The position numbers and the translations under genes were made by a program. From positions 3,773,501 through 3,837,500 of the forward strand of contig CATNEN010000005.1 in assembly GCA_950097015.1 (NCBI GenBank): 64,000 bases of DNA, in the 5' to 3' direction. Below are positions 20,833 through 32,071 of this stretch, piece by piece. This DNA is from Macrostomum hystrix. Its lineage: Eukaryota; Platyhelminthes; Macrostomidae. Numbering within the stretch: the stretch's first letter is position 1; each line of letters opens with the position of its first letter. The notes below the pieces were generated by a model. The model was not told the DNA's origin, did no database searches, and saw only the letters and a program-made list of their open reading frames with translations.

Positions 20833-22829
20833 CTTAAAACTTGCTTATACCTTTTTGATACCTTACATTAAATATAAAAAAAAAAAAAAAGAAATTTATT
20901 TCTAAACACTATGGAAAATGGTCGTTTCATCTGCCAAAATACTACTGCAAACAGAAAGGCGGCAGACAAAACAACTACCCACCACTTCTGGTTGGTTGGA
21001 AACAACTACTTATGCTTTGGTAGCCATGGTAGGAAACATAATTTCAGCTTTTCTACATTTTATTGCTTTCTACTTGTTTCTATTGTCTCTGAGCTATTTG
21101 TTTTACTCACTACAGTGTAAACTATATTTAAGAACCAAAGACTCAGGAAATAAAAGTTTCCAGAACCAACATATCTATATCTGTAACTTTAGCCTAAAAT
21201 TAAAAAGTTCCATATTTATAACTTTGGCATTCCTCTAGTTTTGTATGTTTCATTATTTTATTAAAGATAGGTAAAAAATTATTATAAATTTGTATGCAAG
21301 TTTTTAAATTACTATCACTATCAGATCAGTGCTGTGCATGGAGGCTAGAGTGATGTCTATGGCAAAATACTTGCACTTAAGGAGGTTTAGAATGACATGG
21401 CAGTTTTATGTCCATGGTCAATTTTCGCTGTGTACATGGCTATCTCTCTGGTGAAGACAAACAAGAAAGATAAAGAAAGGGACAAGGAGGGATAGATGAT
21501 TCTGGATAGCACACTACTACAAAATTAAATTTCAGGATATGTTTAAAATGTGTATAGCTTTAATATATAGCACGGTAGGGTTTATCGTTAGCATTAACTA
21601 TTTACAAAACGAAAAATTAAAAACATTTTTTCAAAAAAAGTTTGCTGAGACAGGAAAAAAATTGAGCTTAGCCTTAGCGTGCTGGTGGTAGTGTTTTTTA
21701 ATGTTTTTAACATGCGCATTTAAAATACGGAGCTAGATACTCACGTTTATTTAAATTTACAAGAGACGCTTCAGTGTTTTAGAAATATTGGTTACAACAA
21801 AAATATATGTAATCGTTCTATTACCTACTTGATGTCATAATCAATTATCAGAAAGTTAAACCATTTATATTTTATTTTTTCGTATCATTATAAAAACATC
21901 ATATAAAAATGACGATGATGCTAAGCCAGTGCGTTCGCCGATGTTAAATGGTACTCCGAGAATTACGCATATTTATGTCATTGTAGAGGCAGCGTAGGAT
22001 TTGCGTGGCTTTGCGAAGACATTCTAATCTCATATTATCGTTACCCATCACGATAGTGACATCGGTCGATGCGCTCATGCACTCCTGAGGAAGCGAGCGA
22101 TCCGAGATTATGTCAATGGTTAAAATTTCCATGTACATCTTTTTACATGCCATACATGCATGTGTACATACAACAGTAATTGCTGCTGAGTAAAACTTGC
22201 TGCTAAACTAGGGAAAGAGTTGTACATATTTATCTTGATCTTGATTTTTGTTATACAAATTAGATTGTTAGCTCGTAGAATTCAGTTGTTTGCGGAAGCA
22301 CTGCACCACATTCATGGGCATCAGGAAAGTTTTTTCAATTACGTTGATGATTTAAAATATGACAATTAAAATATACGCTACTGTACAAATTTATCATTAC
22401 TCCTTTTTTATCTAACTCGTTTTTGTCAATTTGTGGGTATGAATATGTGTATATCAATGCTACGAGTGCTGTCCTGTCAAGAAAATTTGCACCAAAAATC
22501 GATGGACTTGATTTACAACTTAGAAAAGACACACTATAAAAATAGTCGATATTTTTTTGAAAACTTCATAGTTTAATTTTATTTTGATGTGCTTTATATT
22601 TTAACTTTTTATAACGCGACGAGCTGAATGTGTTAAATGAATAACGCAAATCATCTTTAGTACCGTGGTATTTAAAACTTGGAGGTCGAATTACATTTAT
22701 ACAGTTTATAAGTCACCCCTATGATCAACAATAGACACAAAAAATATAAAAATAGTCAGCTGCTTCTCGACTTAAACTCCCTAACAACTTGTTTCGTATT
22801 TAAGCTCGGCGTCATATAAAAAATAAAAC
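20833..22829. other. AT-rich intergenic region
   Basis: A poly-A run at about 20877-20891. No coding frame with recognisable protein character, no tRNA and no array seen. Short frames here look random. Confidence 0.55.
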
Positions 22830-25800
22830 CTACTGCGGCACCACCAGGTCGCTAGTATAGTGCGCCTTCGGAATCGGCGTCGACTTGTCCTTCTTCGCTG
22901 AGGTCGGCCGCTGCGAGTGACAATCGCAGGTAGCGAAGCGGAAGATTTTCATGCAGTGCAGACCGTTAGCCGCGAACTCGGTCACCACCAGATGGCCCTC
23001 TGGTGTTACCCGGACGGACTGGACACTGCCAAGGTCGTCCACAGGTCCGAGCACCTGCATAGGATGTATAAGGCAAGATTCCGGAACGTTTCTAATTATT
23101 TTGGTTACCCTTGGTGACAAATGGAACGGTTTGCACCAAATTTTCGCTTTGGTCACGCTTTTCGACTGGGGGTCGGTGGCAGAGCGGTTACCGCGTTTGC
23201 CTCTCGCAGCAAGGTCTCGGAGCTCGATTCCGCGGCGAGGCCACATTCATTTGGGGCGCAGACATGGAGAGAAGGCTTGAGAGTTTGTCGTGCAATTTAC
23301 ACCCTCGAGGGCCAACCTCCAAGGCACAGTTGAAAAGTGTACACTGCCTGACAATGATGGGCAGATGTACACACCTGTGTGAGCGTGTGCATGCGTACGG
23401 TATCTGTGCGCGTGTGTGCTCAGGAGTCATCGAAATGGGCAGAATTGCCTCCTCTCTCTTCTCCACGGGTCTAGTAGTGTCACCAAATAATTATGTACCA
23501 TTGCCCACAGCCACCCTGCAATTATAATAAATAATTATTCACAATTTTCGACCAATTTCTTACCTGTCCGTGCAGTCCACCTGTCAGCGCGTAGGCGTTC
23601 ACGGTGTGATTAGAAGCGTCGGCCACCAGAATGAGGTCCGGTGTCAAATCAACGCCAATCGGCAAAGTGGCCAGGCCCGGCAGCGACGCAGCCGGTTCGA
23701 ACACCAGAGTCGGCGATCCTCCATAGTCGAATAGTCGAACCACCCCACAGGCGGTGTCACAGACGGCAATCAGCTGACGATTGGCTGCGAGGCTGTACAT
23801 CTGGACTGGGCTAGCAATGGCAGCCGCGGCAGCCGCCGAACGACCCAAACTTGGCGGATCGATCGGGAACGATTTGTCGTATTTGCAGCCTTTGCGATAC
23901 ATTTCAATCTGGAATTGGAATAATGAGCTTGGATCCTCGAAGTCCTTTGTTCCTCTGGTAATGAAATGATAACAATTAATAATTGATTACACCTACTTCA
24001 ATGGGGCCAGATGTGCAGCCGACAGCACAGCCGCAGCTATTGTGCGGCGCAACCGAAGCCTGCGTACGGCTGTTCAGTCAATGGACTGGGGGAACGCCAC
24101 ACTAACCCTTAATTACCCCAGCTAATGCTGGTACCCATTTAACAGCTGGATGAACTGAAGCAATAAAGAGTTAAATGTCTTTCTACCGGACACAACAAAT
24201 TGTTCTAGTTAAGTCTGGAATCGAACCCCCAACCTTCAAGTCGTGAGTCCGGCTCTCTAAAAACTAGGCTACAATCGCCTTATTATATTAATAATAATAA
24301 TAATACTAATAATAATGTAACACCACATGGCGATAAAAAAAGTGGCCACAATGGGCGGGCATCAAATCCCGTGCCTCAATGTCTCTGACCAATTGCTGGT
24401 TGCCTCACGCCGGCAGCCAGTCTGGGTGCAGTTCGCGCGTCATAAAAAAGACGGTCGGTATAGCGAGCCACTCGTCCCTGTCCATTCTACATTGTTCCAA
24501 TACATTTTAAAGTAAATTTAAAGGCTGATATTTCTGCTGGCAATCCAAGTTACTATCTACAAAGCACTTCGATAGGGGATTAGTGGCAGAGTGGTTATCG
24601 CTTCTGCCTCTCGCACTAAGGTCTATGAGCTCGAAAATTTAAGATGAAGCCACATTTGTTTCATGGGCGGACAACCGTGAAACTGAGTTCTAAAAAATTA
24701 GTCACCTGTCTAGCCTCGCTAGCCACAATGATATTGTGTCCGGCGTCGCAAACGATGGCAACTGGCGTCGACCTGGTTAGAAACATCATTCTGAGGCTGC
24801 CCTTCGGTCTGAAGATCTGCACCCGACCGTTTCCCGTGTCGGCAACGGCATAGTTACCAGTTGGCATCCAGGCCACATCGATGGGGCTGTCCAATTCGCC
24901 CGGACTCGAGCCCCTGCCGCGGCCGATGATGTTCTTGAAGACTCCAGCCGAGTTAAACAACTGCACCCGGTGATTGTCGGTGTCAGCGATGGCGATTTCG
25001 CCATCTGAGGCCACGGTTAGGCCGCGCGGATAGCAGAAGTAGCCGTCAGCCCCGCCGCGTTGACCGACAGAATGCAGCAGCTTGTCCTTGCTGTTTGTTT
25101 GAAAATGTCATGTTGAAGGTATATATTACTGATCTTACTTTCATTCTCGAGACCACAAATTAATGGAGTTTCCCACTTCGACTCCACTGAATGGAACTAA
25201 CTTCATGTCTCTTGATTGTGATACGATACAGGGTTTCCATCAGCCGTGTTGAGGTTGAGGTCTTGAGGTTAGAGCAATAATAATAATAATTATTATTATT
25301 ATTGCAAGAGGGCTGCGGGCAGTGGCACATCATTTAGTGACACTGGACCCGCAGCCAGCGAGGAGGCAATTCTGCCCATTTCGCTGACTCCTGAGCACAC
25401 ACGCACACAGATACTGTACGCAGGCATTCGCTCGCACAGGTGTGTACATCTGCCCTGACTTTCTTATCGTCAGGCAGTGTACATTTCACTGTGCCTTGGA
25501 GGTTGCCGTGAAGGGCGTAAATTGCACGACAAGCCCTCAAGCCTTCTCTCCGCGGCTGCGCCCCAAATACGAGTAAATGTGGCCTCGCCGTGGAATCGAA
25601 CTTAGGGACCGTGGTGCGAGAGGCAAATGCGATAACCGCTCTGCCACCGACCGCCTGAGGTTAGAGCAATCAATTAGTATGTTTTTATGAGTCAGCTTTT
25701 TTATTACACCTACTAGTACATTAATTGGGCCAGACGACAGCACAGCCGCAGCTATTGTGTGGCATGCGAAGGCTGCGTACGGCTGCTCAGTCCATGGACA

Positions 25801-26465
25801 GGGAGGGCGCCAGACCCACTCCCAATTTAACAGCTGAGGGAACTGAAGCAACGCAGATTCAAGAGTCTTGCTAAAAGACACAAAGTGTTCCAGTGGAGTT
25901 GGGAATCGAACCCGTGACTTTAAAGTCATGAGTCTGCTACTATTCCCAGATTGTATCTGGGAAAATGTTGCAATTATCAAGGTACCTTCGACCCTCTGTG
26001 TCCTGATTTTACTCGGACGCAATAAACCAGGAGTGCTACCCCGATTTCCCCATCTGCTAACTCACGGCTTATCCTCAACGTTAAAGTGTCGGACTTTATG
26101 GTGCAGGGCTTGCACATCTTCCTGAGTCTGCTTCAGGCCAAACGCCAACAGGAAGGCTGGCCAGTGTTGCGAGTCGTGCTTGTCCTGCTGACTGGCTGGT
26201 CGACAGGAATGCGCTGCAACAATGAGAAACCGATAATATTTTGTAGTCTCACACACCCTAGCAACTAATTCGATTTCCCTAGTAACTCGTAACAGCACAA
26301 TCTTCTCGTAATCTTCTTGCGTCACTCACCAGGTGGATGCAAGGACTTGAACACTCTATGGGCGCACTCTGTGTTGAGCAGATGATTCGATGGGTAGCTC
26401 TGACGCACCTCAACTGCGCACGGACCCAAACGCTTTAGTCTCAACTGGGATTGCGAATCGACCAT
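22830..26465 (-). CDS. NHL-repeat protein (TRIM-NHL/NHL-1-like, no RING visible)
   Basis: Five minus-strand exons: 26465-26330, 26213-26066, 25090-24706, 23908-23564 and 23054-22830 (1239 nt, 412 aa; junction phases 1, 2, 0, 0). The first ~95 residues are not recognised; NHL-type beta-propeller repeats follow: GLTVASDGEIAIADTDNHRV, VAWMPTGNYAVADTGNGRVQ, AIVCDAGHNIIVASEARQ, LTPDLILVADASNHTVNAY and VRVTPEGHLVVTEFAANG. NHL propellers bind RNA or protein, and in animals usually sit at the C-terminus of RING/B-box E3 ligases. Here no RING or B-box is seen, though further 5' exons cannot be excluded. An in-frame stop 18 nt upstream of the ATG supports the chosen start within this exon. The tail FRFATCDCH is Cys/His-rich. 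Confidence 0.75.
23169..23535 (+). repeat. SINE family A, near full length
   Basis: GTCGGTGGCAGAGCGGTTAC head, B box GCTCGATTCC, full body and an AATTATAATAAATAATTATT tail. In the last intron of the NHL gene, opposite orientation. Confidence 0.85.
23985..24290 (-). repeat. SINE family B, minus orientation
   Basis: Complement carries the B box GGTTCGATTCCAGAC and CAGCTGTTAAATGGGTACCA. Flanked by an (ATA/AAT)n tract at 24285-24315. In the third intron of the NHL gene. Confidence 0.82.
24575..24665 (+). repeat. SINE family A, head fragment
   Basis: Head GTGGCAGAGTGGTTATCGCT to GAAGCCACATTTGTTTCATG, abutting exon 3 of the NHL gene about 40 bp away. Confidence 0.7.
25275..25655 (-). repeat. SINE family A, minus orientation
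   Basis: Starts with the (ATT/AAT)n tail at 25275 and ends with the head complement (AACCGCTCTGCCACCGAC) at 25655. Full-length. Confidence 0.85.
25700..25935 (-). repeat. SINE family B, minus orientation, 5'-truncated
   Basis: Body complement TCTTGCTAAAAGACACAAAG and B box GGGTTCGATTCCCAACTC. Adjacent to the family A copy at 25275. Confidence 0.78.
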
Positions 26466-26479
26466 GATTTGCCAGGTAG

Positions 26480-28770
26480 CCTATAGTTAGACGTTGTTTT
26501 CGAACAAAAACGTCTAACAAAAATTCGCTGCAGCTTCTCAACCTGCCCTACGTCGGACAGAAATATTAGATCTACGTAGCTTATTTGTGCGAAAGAGACG
26601 TTTCTGGCTGAGAAGTGCTCGCTCTCAAGACCCGCAATTTTCACCGCTGCTCTGTGTATAGTGTCCTTTCTTCTCTCAATCGCCCTGTCTGTCCCGCTTT
26701 TTCGATGTTTTAGAAAGAAAAACTGGTCAGAAGCCCTTGGAAACCATGTATAACGTTGAGCTGTGCACGATAATTAATTTGATTCCCCTCTACCTTACTA
26801 GCTATACCTATCCTTCGCACTGCTTTCATTTCATTCACAAGCAGCCAAAAAGAAGTCTAGCTGCTGACAAATATTCTTTAGATACTCTTGACTATGGAAA
26901 TTTTATGTACAACGGAATCTATCGCCTTCTTAGAAAGGTATAATATTTCTGTAAGATATTTCTGTAAGATCATGAGCATGACCATGAACAAGTGCGAAAC
27001 TAGGATATTGAGCATAACATCTCTAGGCCAGAAATTAACATTGTGAACAATTCGTTTTTGGAGAAGTTACACAATGGGTTATACATTAGTATCTTTATCA
27101 CGAATGAATATTTATTACCTATTTTTATTACTCATAATTTTCTGTCAATTTGTCAAATGCTTCGGCGTTCGTGTTTCGTGTTTTAAATCACGCATATTTC
27201 GTCCTTCGGCACAGGTGGACATGGCTGGACGTCCATGGATGATGATGTACCTTAAGTCCAGCGTCATTCGAAAACGAAACGTACGGATTCGAAAACGACT
27301 CAAAGGCGAAAACGACTGCTCGATTGACACTTTGTATACGAGTATGTTGCATATATATTGACATGAATGAATGATGAATGATGAATGTTTGGTTGAATGA
27401 GTATATAGTACACCGTTTTTGTACTTCATGCCCAGAGTACGTCTGTTAGTACTTATGATTTTCTTTAGTTTGATTGAGCACGCAGCAAGAGCTGGTCGAT
27501 ATACTTACCTTTACCTTTACCTTGAAATTATTTACAAAATCTGACGTCTAGAAACTATAAATAGAGGCAACATTCTGCTGGCGCAAAATCGACACTGTAG
27601 TGTAAAAAAGTGTATCCGTTGAACGTGGTATATTAAAAAACTTAACATTCTGTACGTTGATCATACGCGATCGAACACAACGAAGTGCACCAAAAATCTA
27701 CGTCAAGGACCACTGTAGTATAACTACATAAATACATGTAGTATAACTAGTAAAACCACTGTTATACTACAGTGGTCCTTGATCCACGTATCCTGTTAAA
27801 CGTAAATTATACATAAATTCTTAGCAATACGAGTATTATACGCCATTTTAACGTATTTTAGCTTACGTAAATTCAAAGCATTTTGTCGCGACAAGTTCCA
27901 CTAATATTCTTCGTAACTCTTCTACGTTAATTACGAGCGTAAACATATTTAATGTAGAGAAATATACGTATTTTACGTACTTATTTTTCTTTGGTCTCTC
28001 GGCAGAGCCAATCAGATCTGGCCGCAGCTTTTCCTTCCACCCCTACCCCCGGACTGGGTTAGGTTTTGTGCCAACCTGTGTTCTACCCCCAGTCAAAGCT
28101 CGCCGATTGGCTGGCGGGCTTAGGGCTCTCTCTTATCCTAATCAGTCTCTAGCCAATCGTTTCTTAGGCTTTACCTATTCTGTTCTGCTCTCACAAATGC
28201 AAAGCATGGCATTCAAAGTACACTAATAGCACTAGCAAGTGATAATTAATTAATTAATCTGCGAGATATGAAGGTTTTAGCTTCTGCAAAGGCTCTGGGA
28301 CTACAACAAAAAGGATTTTTATAAGTTCTTCTTTTCTCACGCGACGAAAAAAATACATTTGTGCTTCAAATGCATAAACGCTGACGATTTTAGTGCGACT
28401 AAAGAAACATTAAGAAAGTTCTAGACTTTGACAAGTTTTTTTCATTTAAACACTTTATTGAAAACTTCAGAGAAAATATTTCCAGGCCCCAGGAGAAATA
28501 TAAAATGTAAGTTTGATAGAACAGATATAAATAAGATCAGCATAAAATATATCTTAATAAGATGAATAGATAAAAACAAGATCTTAATCATTTCAGAAGT
28601 AAGTGTTTACAATATTTAGTTTTATTATGATCTGTGAAAGCATGTGCTGTCCGTCAAGACAATGTTAAATTTATGCTTGTTTTTTTTACTAAGCCGATTT
28701 AGTTGGACAATGCGATTGTTTCTTACGAGCGTAGATCTTACACGAATGTGATCTCTCACCACAGTTGGTT
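26480..28770. other. Intergenic region between the NHL and PAN genes
   Basis: No convincing gene. A small hairpin GTTAGACGTT ... AACGTCTAAC lies at about 26488-26520. A TATA-like CTATAAATAG lies at about 27555. A 22-bp inverted repeat lies at 27703-27782. A G+C-rich stretch at 27985-28170 carries three CCAAT/ATTGG boxes. Short frames here lack protein character. Confidence 0.5.
27703..27782. repeat. Perfect 22-bp inverted repeat with 36-nt loop
   Basis: Left arm 27703-27724 (TCAAGGACCACTGTAGTATA..) is the exact reverse complement of the right arm 27761-27782. Could be a foldback element, hairpin RNA or protein-binding dyad. Confidence 0.85.
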
Positions 28771-28771
28771 C

Positions 28772-30243
28772 TCAGCAGGTGCCCTTATTCAGCTGCAGGA
28801 CAACCTTGCCGTCACCGAATAGCACGTTGTCGAAATTGCATTTTGAGCCGCCGCAGAAAGACCCTCCACCGCCGCCAGCATCGGTGTAGTCAAGGCCAGC
28901 TCCGCCTCCGCTGAAGCCACCGCCGGCGCCGGAGGCACCGTAGACGATGCCAGCGCCGCCGCCACCGCCGAAGCCACCGGAGCCCTTCTGGTCGCGTCCA
29001 GCTCTGCCACCGATCCAGCCCTCAGTCATGCCGCCGCCTTCTTCGCCATCGTCGGAGCTCCGCCTTGGGTTGATCGGCTTTCCCAGCCAGCCGGCGCCGC
29101 AGCCCCCATGGTAGATGTCGGACGTTTTCGTAATCGGCTCATTGAATCCGGGTTGACCGTTGTCACCCCCGATTCCTGACGAGACTGGATTTCGTCCTCG
29201 ACTGTTGCCAGCCCGAGTTGTTTTAGACGCCCAGAGGCCTACCGTTAATATTAATTCTTACCATTAATTTTCCTAATTTCAAATGACATCCATGACGTCT
29301 TACAAAAACTGATAAAATCTAATCCAAACGTGGAGTCTTTGAGCGGATCGGATAGCTTCTTTTCTGAGAGCCATTTATAAAGAACCTATTCTATGACAAG
29401 GTGATATGCAGAAAACTATTCCTAATAAACTCACCCTGATACCACGACGACACGCCTCCACCGCCACCAGCCGCGATGTACAGCTTGGCGTCGTAGACTC
29501 CATAGACGAATGTGCCACCACCGCCTCCAGCTGGCGCATTCAGACTGGTTGAGTTGCCGCCCATTTGACCCACAACGATGGCCAGCCGGGTGCCCACCAC
29601 GAAGTTGAACACACCTGATATTCTGGCACCCCAGCCTCCCTGGCTTGAGCCATACCAGCCACCGCTAGCGCCAGATGCTTCTACCTGGTAGCAGCCGGTT
29701 GTGTTGATTATCGCGAACTGAATCGATCCGATGCGGTACTGACCAGAGGCTGAAGAAGAATTTGATCGGTGACTCAGCTTACCATGCACTTATAAATTTA
29801 CTGTCATTCGTCGGCTTACCACCAAACAGCTGGTAGTTAGACACCGCAGTGTAGTTGATTTTTCCAGAGCGTCCTCTTTCCACAATGTCATCAAAGTTGC
29901 TCATCTTCCACATCTTCTCCCCCACCTCCGGCCTGAACACCTTCGCAAGGCCAGTCAGGGCAGTTTTACCTGCATCCAGTGTAATGAGCATTTGGCACAC
30001 GTGGCTGGTGAAATTGAACTTGATGGCCGCGCAAGACCGTTGCAGACACCAAAGCACACAGTTAGCCAGCGACCGAGCGCTGCTGATGCTGACTATGTCG
30101 ACAAGGATGCCGGTTTCAATGGCAATGGAGTCAGTAGCTTGGAAACGAGCGTTTTTTATGCTACACTGCTCAGCCTCAGACCGCTGGATAACTGCAGACA
30201 ATGAGATGAGCAGCAGGCTCAAACAATTACTGAGAAGCTTCAT
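28772..30243 (-). CDS. Secreted protein with PAN/Apple-like and glycine-rich (ALK-type) domains
   Basis: Three exons: 30243-29820, 29749-29435 and 29238-28772 (1206 nt, 401 aa, both introns phase 1 and short, 70 and 196 nt). The first ~24 residues (MKLLSNCLSLLLISLSAV..EA) are a signal peptide. Residues ~25-110 hold a Cys-containing module (CSIKNARF, CVLWCLQRSCAAIKFN, CQML) of PAN/Apple type. From about 145 on, a glycine-rich domain has AGGGGGTFVYG, LYIAAGGGGG, GGFGGGGGAGIVYG and GAGGGFSGGG. This resembles the glycine-rich region of ALK/LTK-type receptors (Gly_rich family), here without kinase or membrane segment. Likely an extracellular binding protein. A TTTATT at 28454-28459 could be its poly(A) signal complement. 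An RFX X-box lies 128 bp upstream. Confidence 0.78.
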
Positions 30244-30370
30244 TCCAGATCAACCGATTAGCTGTTGACTGTGTTGCAATTTGACAGTTGATGAAGAAAA
30301 TAAATGCGCTTCGAAATGAGCATTATTTATGCCAACCGTGAGTCACGCGCATCTCACAGTCGGAGCGCTA

Positions 30371-30384
30371 GTTTCCATAGAAAC
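30371..30384. promoter_or_regulatory. RFX X-box upstream of the PAN/glycine-rich gene
   Basis: GTTTCCATAGAAAC fits the X-box consensus GTHNYYATRRNAAC exactly, 128 bp before the ATG. A TGAGTCA (AP-1-like) lies at about 30352 and a GCATAAATAATG TATA-like word near 30330 on the minus strand. The duplicate at 45154-45167 keeps the X-box as GTTTCCATGGAAAC. RFX factors drive cilia and some immune genes. Confidence 0.6.
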
Positions 30385-32060
30385 TAATAGCTATTAAGTG
30401 GGTCGGCTTATCCCGAGTTTTAAGGGTACCCGCATACGATTTTAAAACCAATTTAATTAGTCCTGCCGAAGTCATAGCTGCATGCCGTTTTCGGAAATGA
30501 GATTGCTTTGGTAAGTGAAACTACTGCATATAGTTACTATTTCATTTGAGCCCGACTGTATCACTTAAAAACGTTTTATCATATCGCCAATCCACTTTTT
30601 GCACTTGTGCATCGGTCGCAGTTAAAATTGCCGCTTTTATTTTTTTAAATATATATTAGAAAAATCTCACCTGCAAATTCGCTAGCAAAACAAAGGTACT
30701 TATATCGACTGCACTATTGCTGTCTTGAGACAGGAAAGTACCACATTAATTACTACTCAATGTTACCAATTATTACAATCTCACCGAGCATGTGTTGCAT
30801 ACATTTCCACACTGCGCTCGTTGCTAGGCTGCATTGAAAAAAAGTTTTTTATGTCAAAACTTATGCCATGTAAATTTGGATGTTGGTTGCCGAAGCATTA
30901 TTTTCTTTTTTTCGGGGAAGAAGCTATTGTGTGGAACAGTAGCGGTGTGTTTTGCCTGTACGGCGGTGTTAGTTAGTTTATAATAAATATATAGGCATCT
31001 TTCTACTACTAGGGTTGCCCCACCGCGATATGTAGTATTTGTTGTCTCTATTTGTTGCAGTGGTGTGGATTTGTTAATTTACATCAAATTTATATTCTTA
31101 AACTACTGTAAGAATATCGATGTCCCAATCGTTTACTTTTATTGTTTTGGTGTCTTCCAACTTATTGGCACCATTTAATAACAAATTTCTATTTACTTGG
31201 TTGAACATAGTAGACATTACATAGCTATACTGTCTAGACGGTCTGGTATGATGCTATGTTTCCTAATAGGCCTAGATACAGTTTTTTAATAAGTAAAGTG
31301 TAGGGCCTAACGCAAAGTACAATACATTTTGCTCAGTTTAAATATTTAGGAGAACATTTGTTTATTTATGAAAACATTTTAAGAGCCTTTATTTAAGTCA
31401 TTGGTTTTGGCTATGCTCTAAGAAAATATAAAATAGCCCTTATATTGCTTTCAATTTAATGACATAAATAGTGAAAAGCTGCTTTTATAAATAAAATATT
31501 TTGTCTGTTTGGTTCTTCTATTTAAACATGTACTTTGTTTTTGGCTAGTCATATTTAAATTGTGTTTAGTTTATCAATAACCTGTTAGTTATTTACACTA
31601 CAAATTTTAGAGCTCTATTCAATATATAAATATCAAGTTGTACTATAAATTGCAGATAAAATGGTGTAGGCCTAGTGACATGGTGAAAAGTGACAATTTG
31701 AATAAACATACTTATTGCATTGGTGCATATTGTTATTATCATCTATAATCAACATTGGCTAATAATAACGATTGCAGAAGGGCTGCAGGCCATTGCACAT
31801 CATTTGGTAACCCTAGACCCGTGGAGAAGAGTATGGCCATGGTGCAGAAGGATTTCTGTGTACAATGGAAGGCAAATTTCAGTTTTAGCCTGCTGTACGA
31901 CAGTACAACACAAGTGAACTAAGTAATTTTTTTTTGTACGACAAACTACAATGCAGAAACCCACATACTCCCGACCCAGACAAAGAGTAATAATAAGTTG
32001 TAAGTGGTAATAACAAGTTTACAAGTAATTGAAGTAATATTAATTATGAATGATTCAATT
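30385..32060. other. AT-rich intergenic region with one SINE scrap
   Basis: 31760-31850 matches the 3' end of SINE family A in minus orientation (GCAGAAGGGCTGCAGGCCAT, CTAGACCCGTGG). Otherwise nothing recognised. Confidence 0.5.
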
Positions 32061-32071
32061 AAATGAATTTA

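Noticed and set aside
27545..27600. TATA-box promoter at about 27555
   Set aside because: CTATAAATAG is a good match, but no downstream plus-strand gene could be found; kept only as a note.
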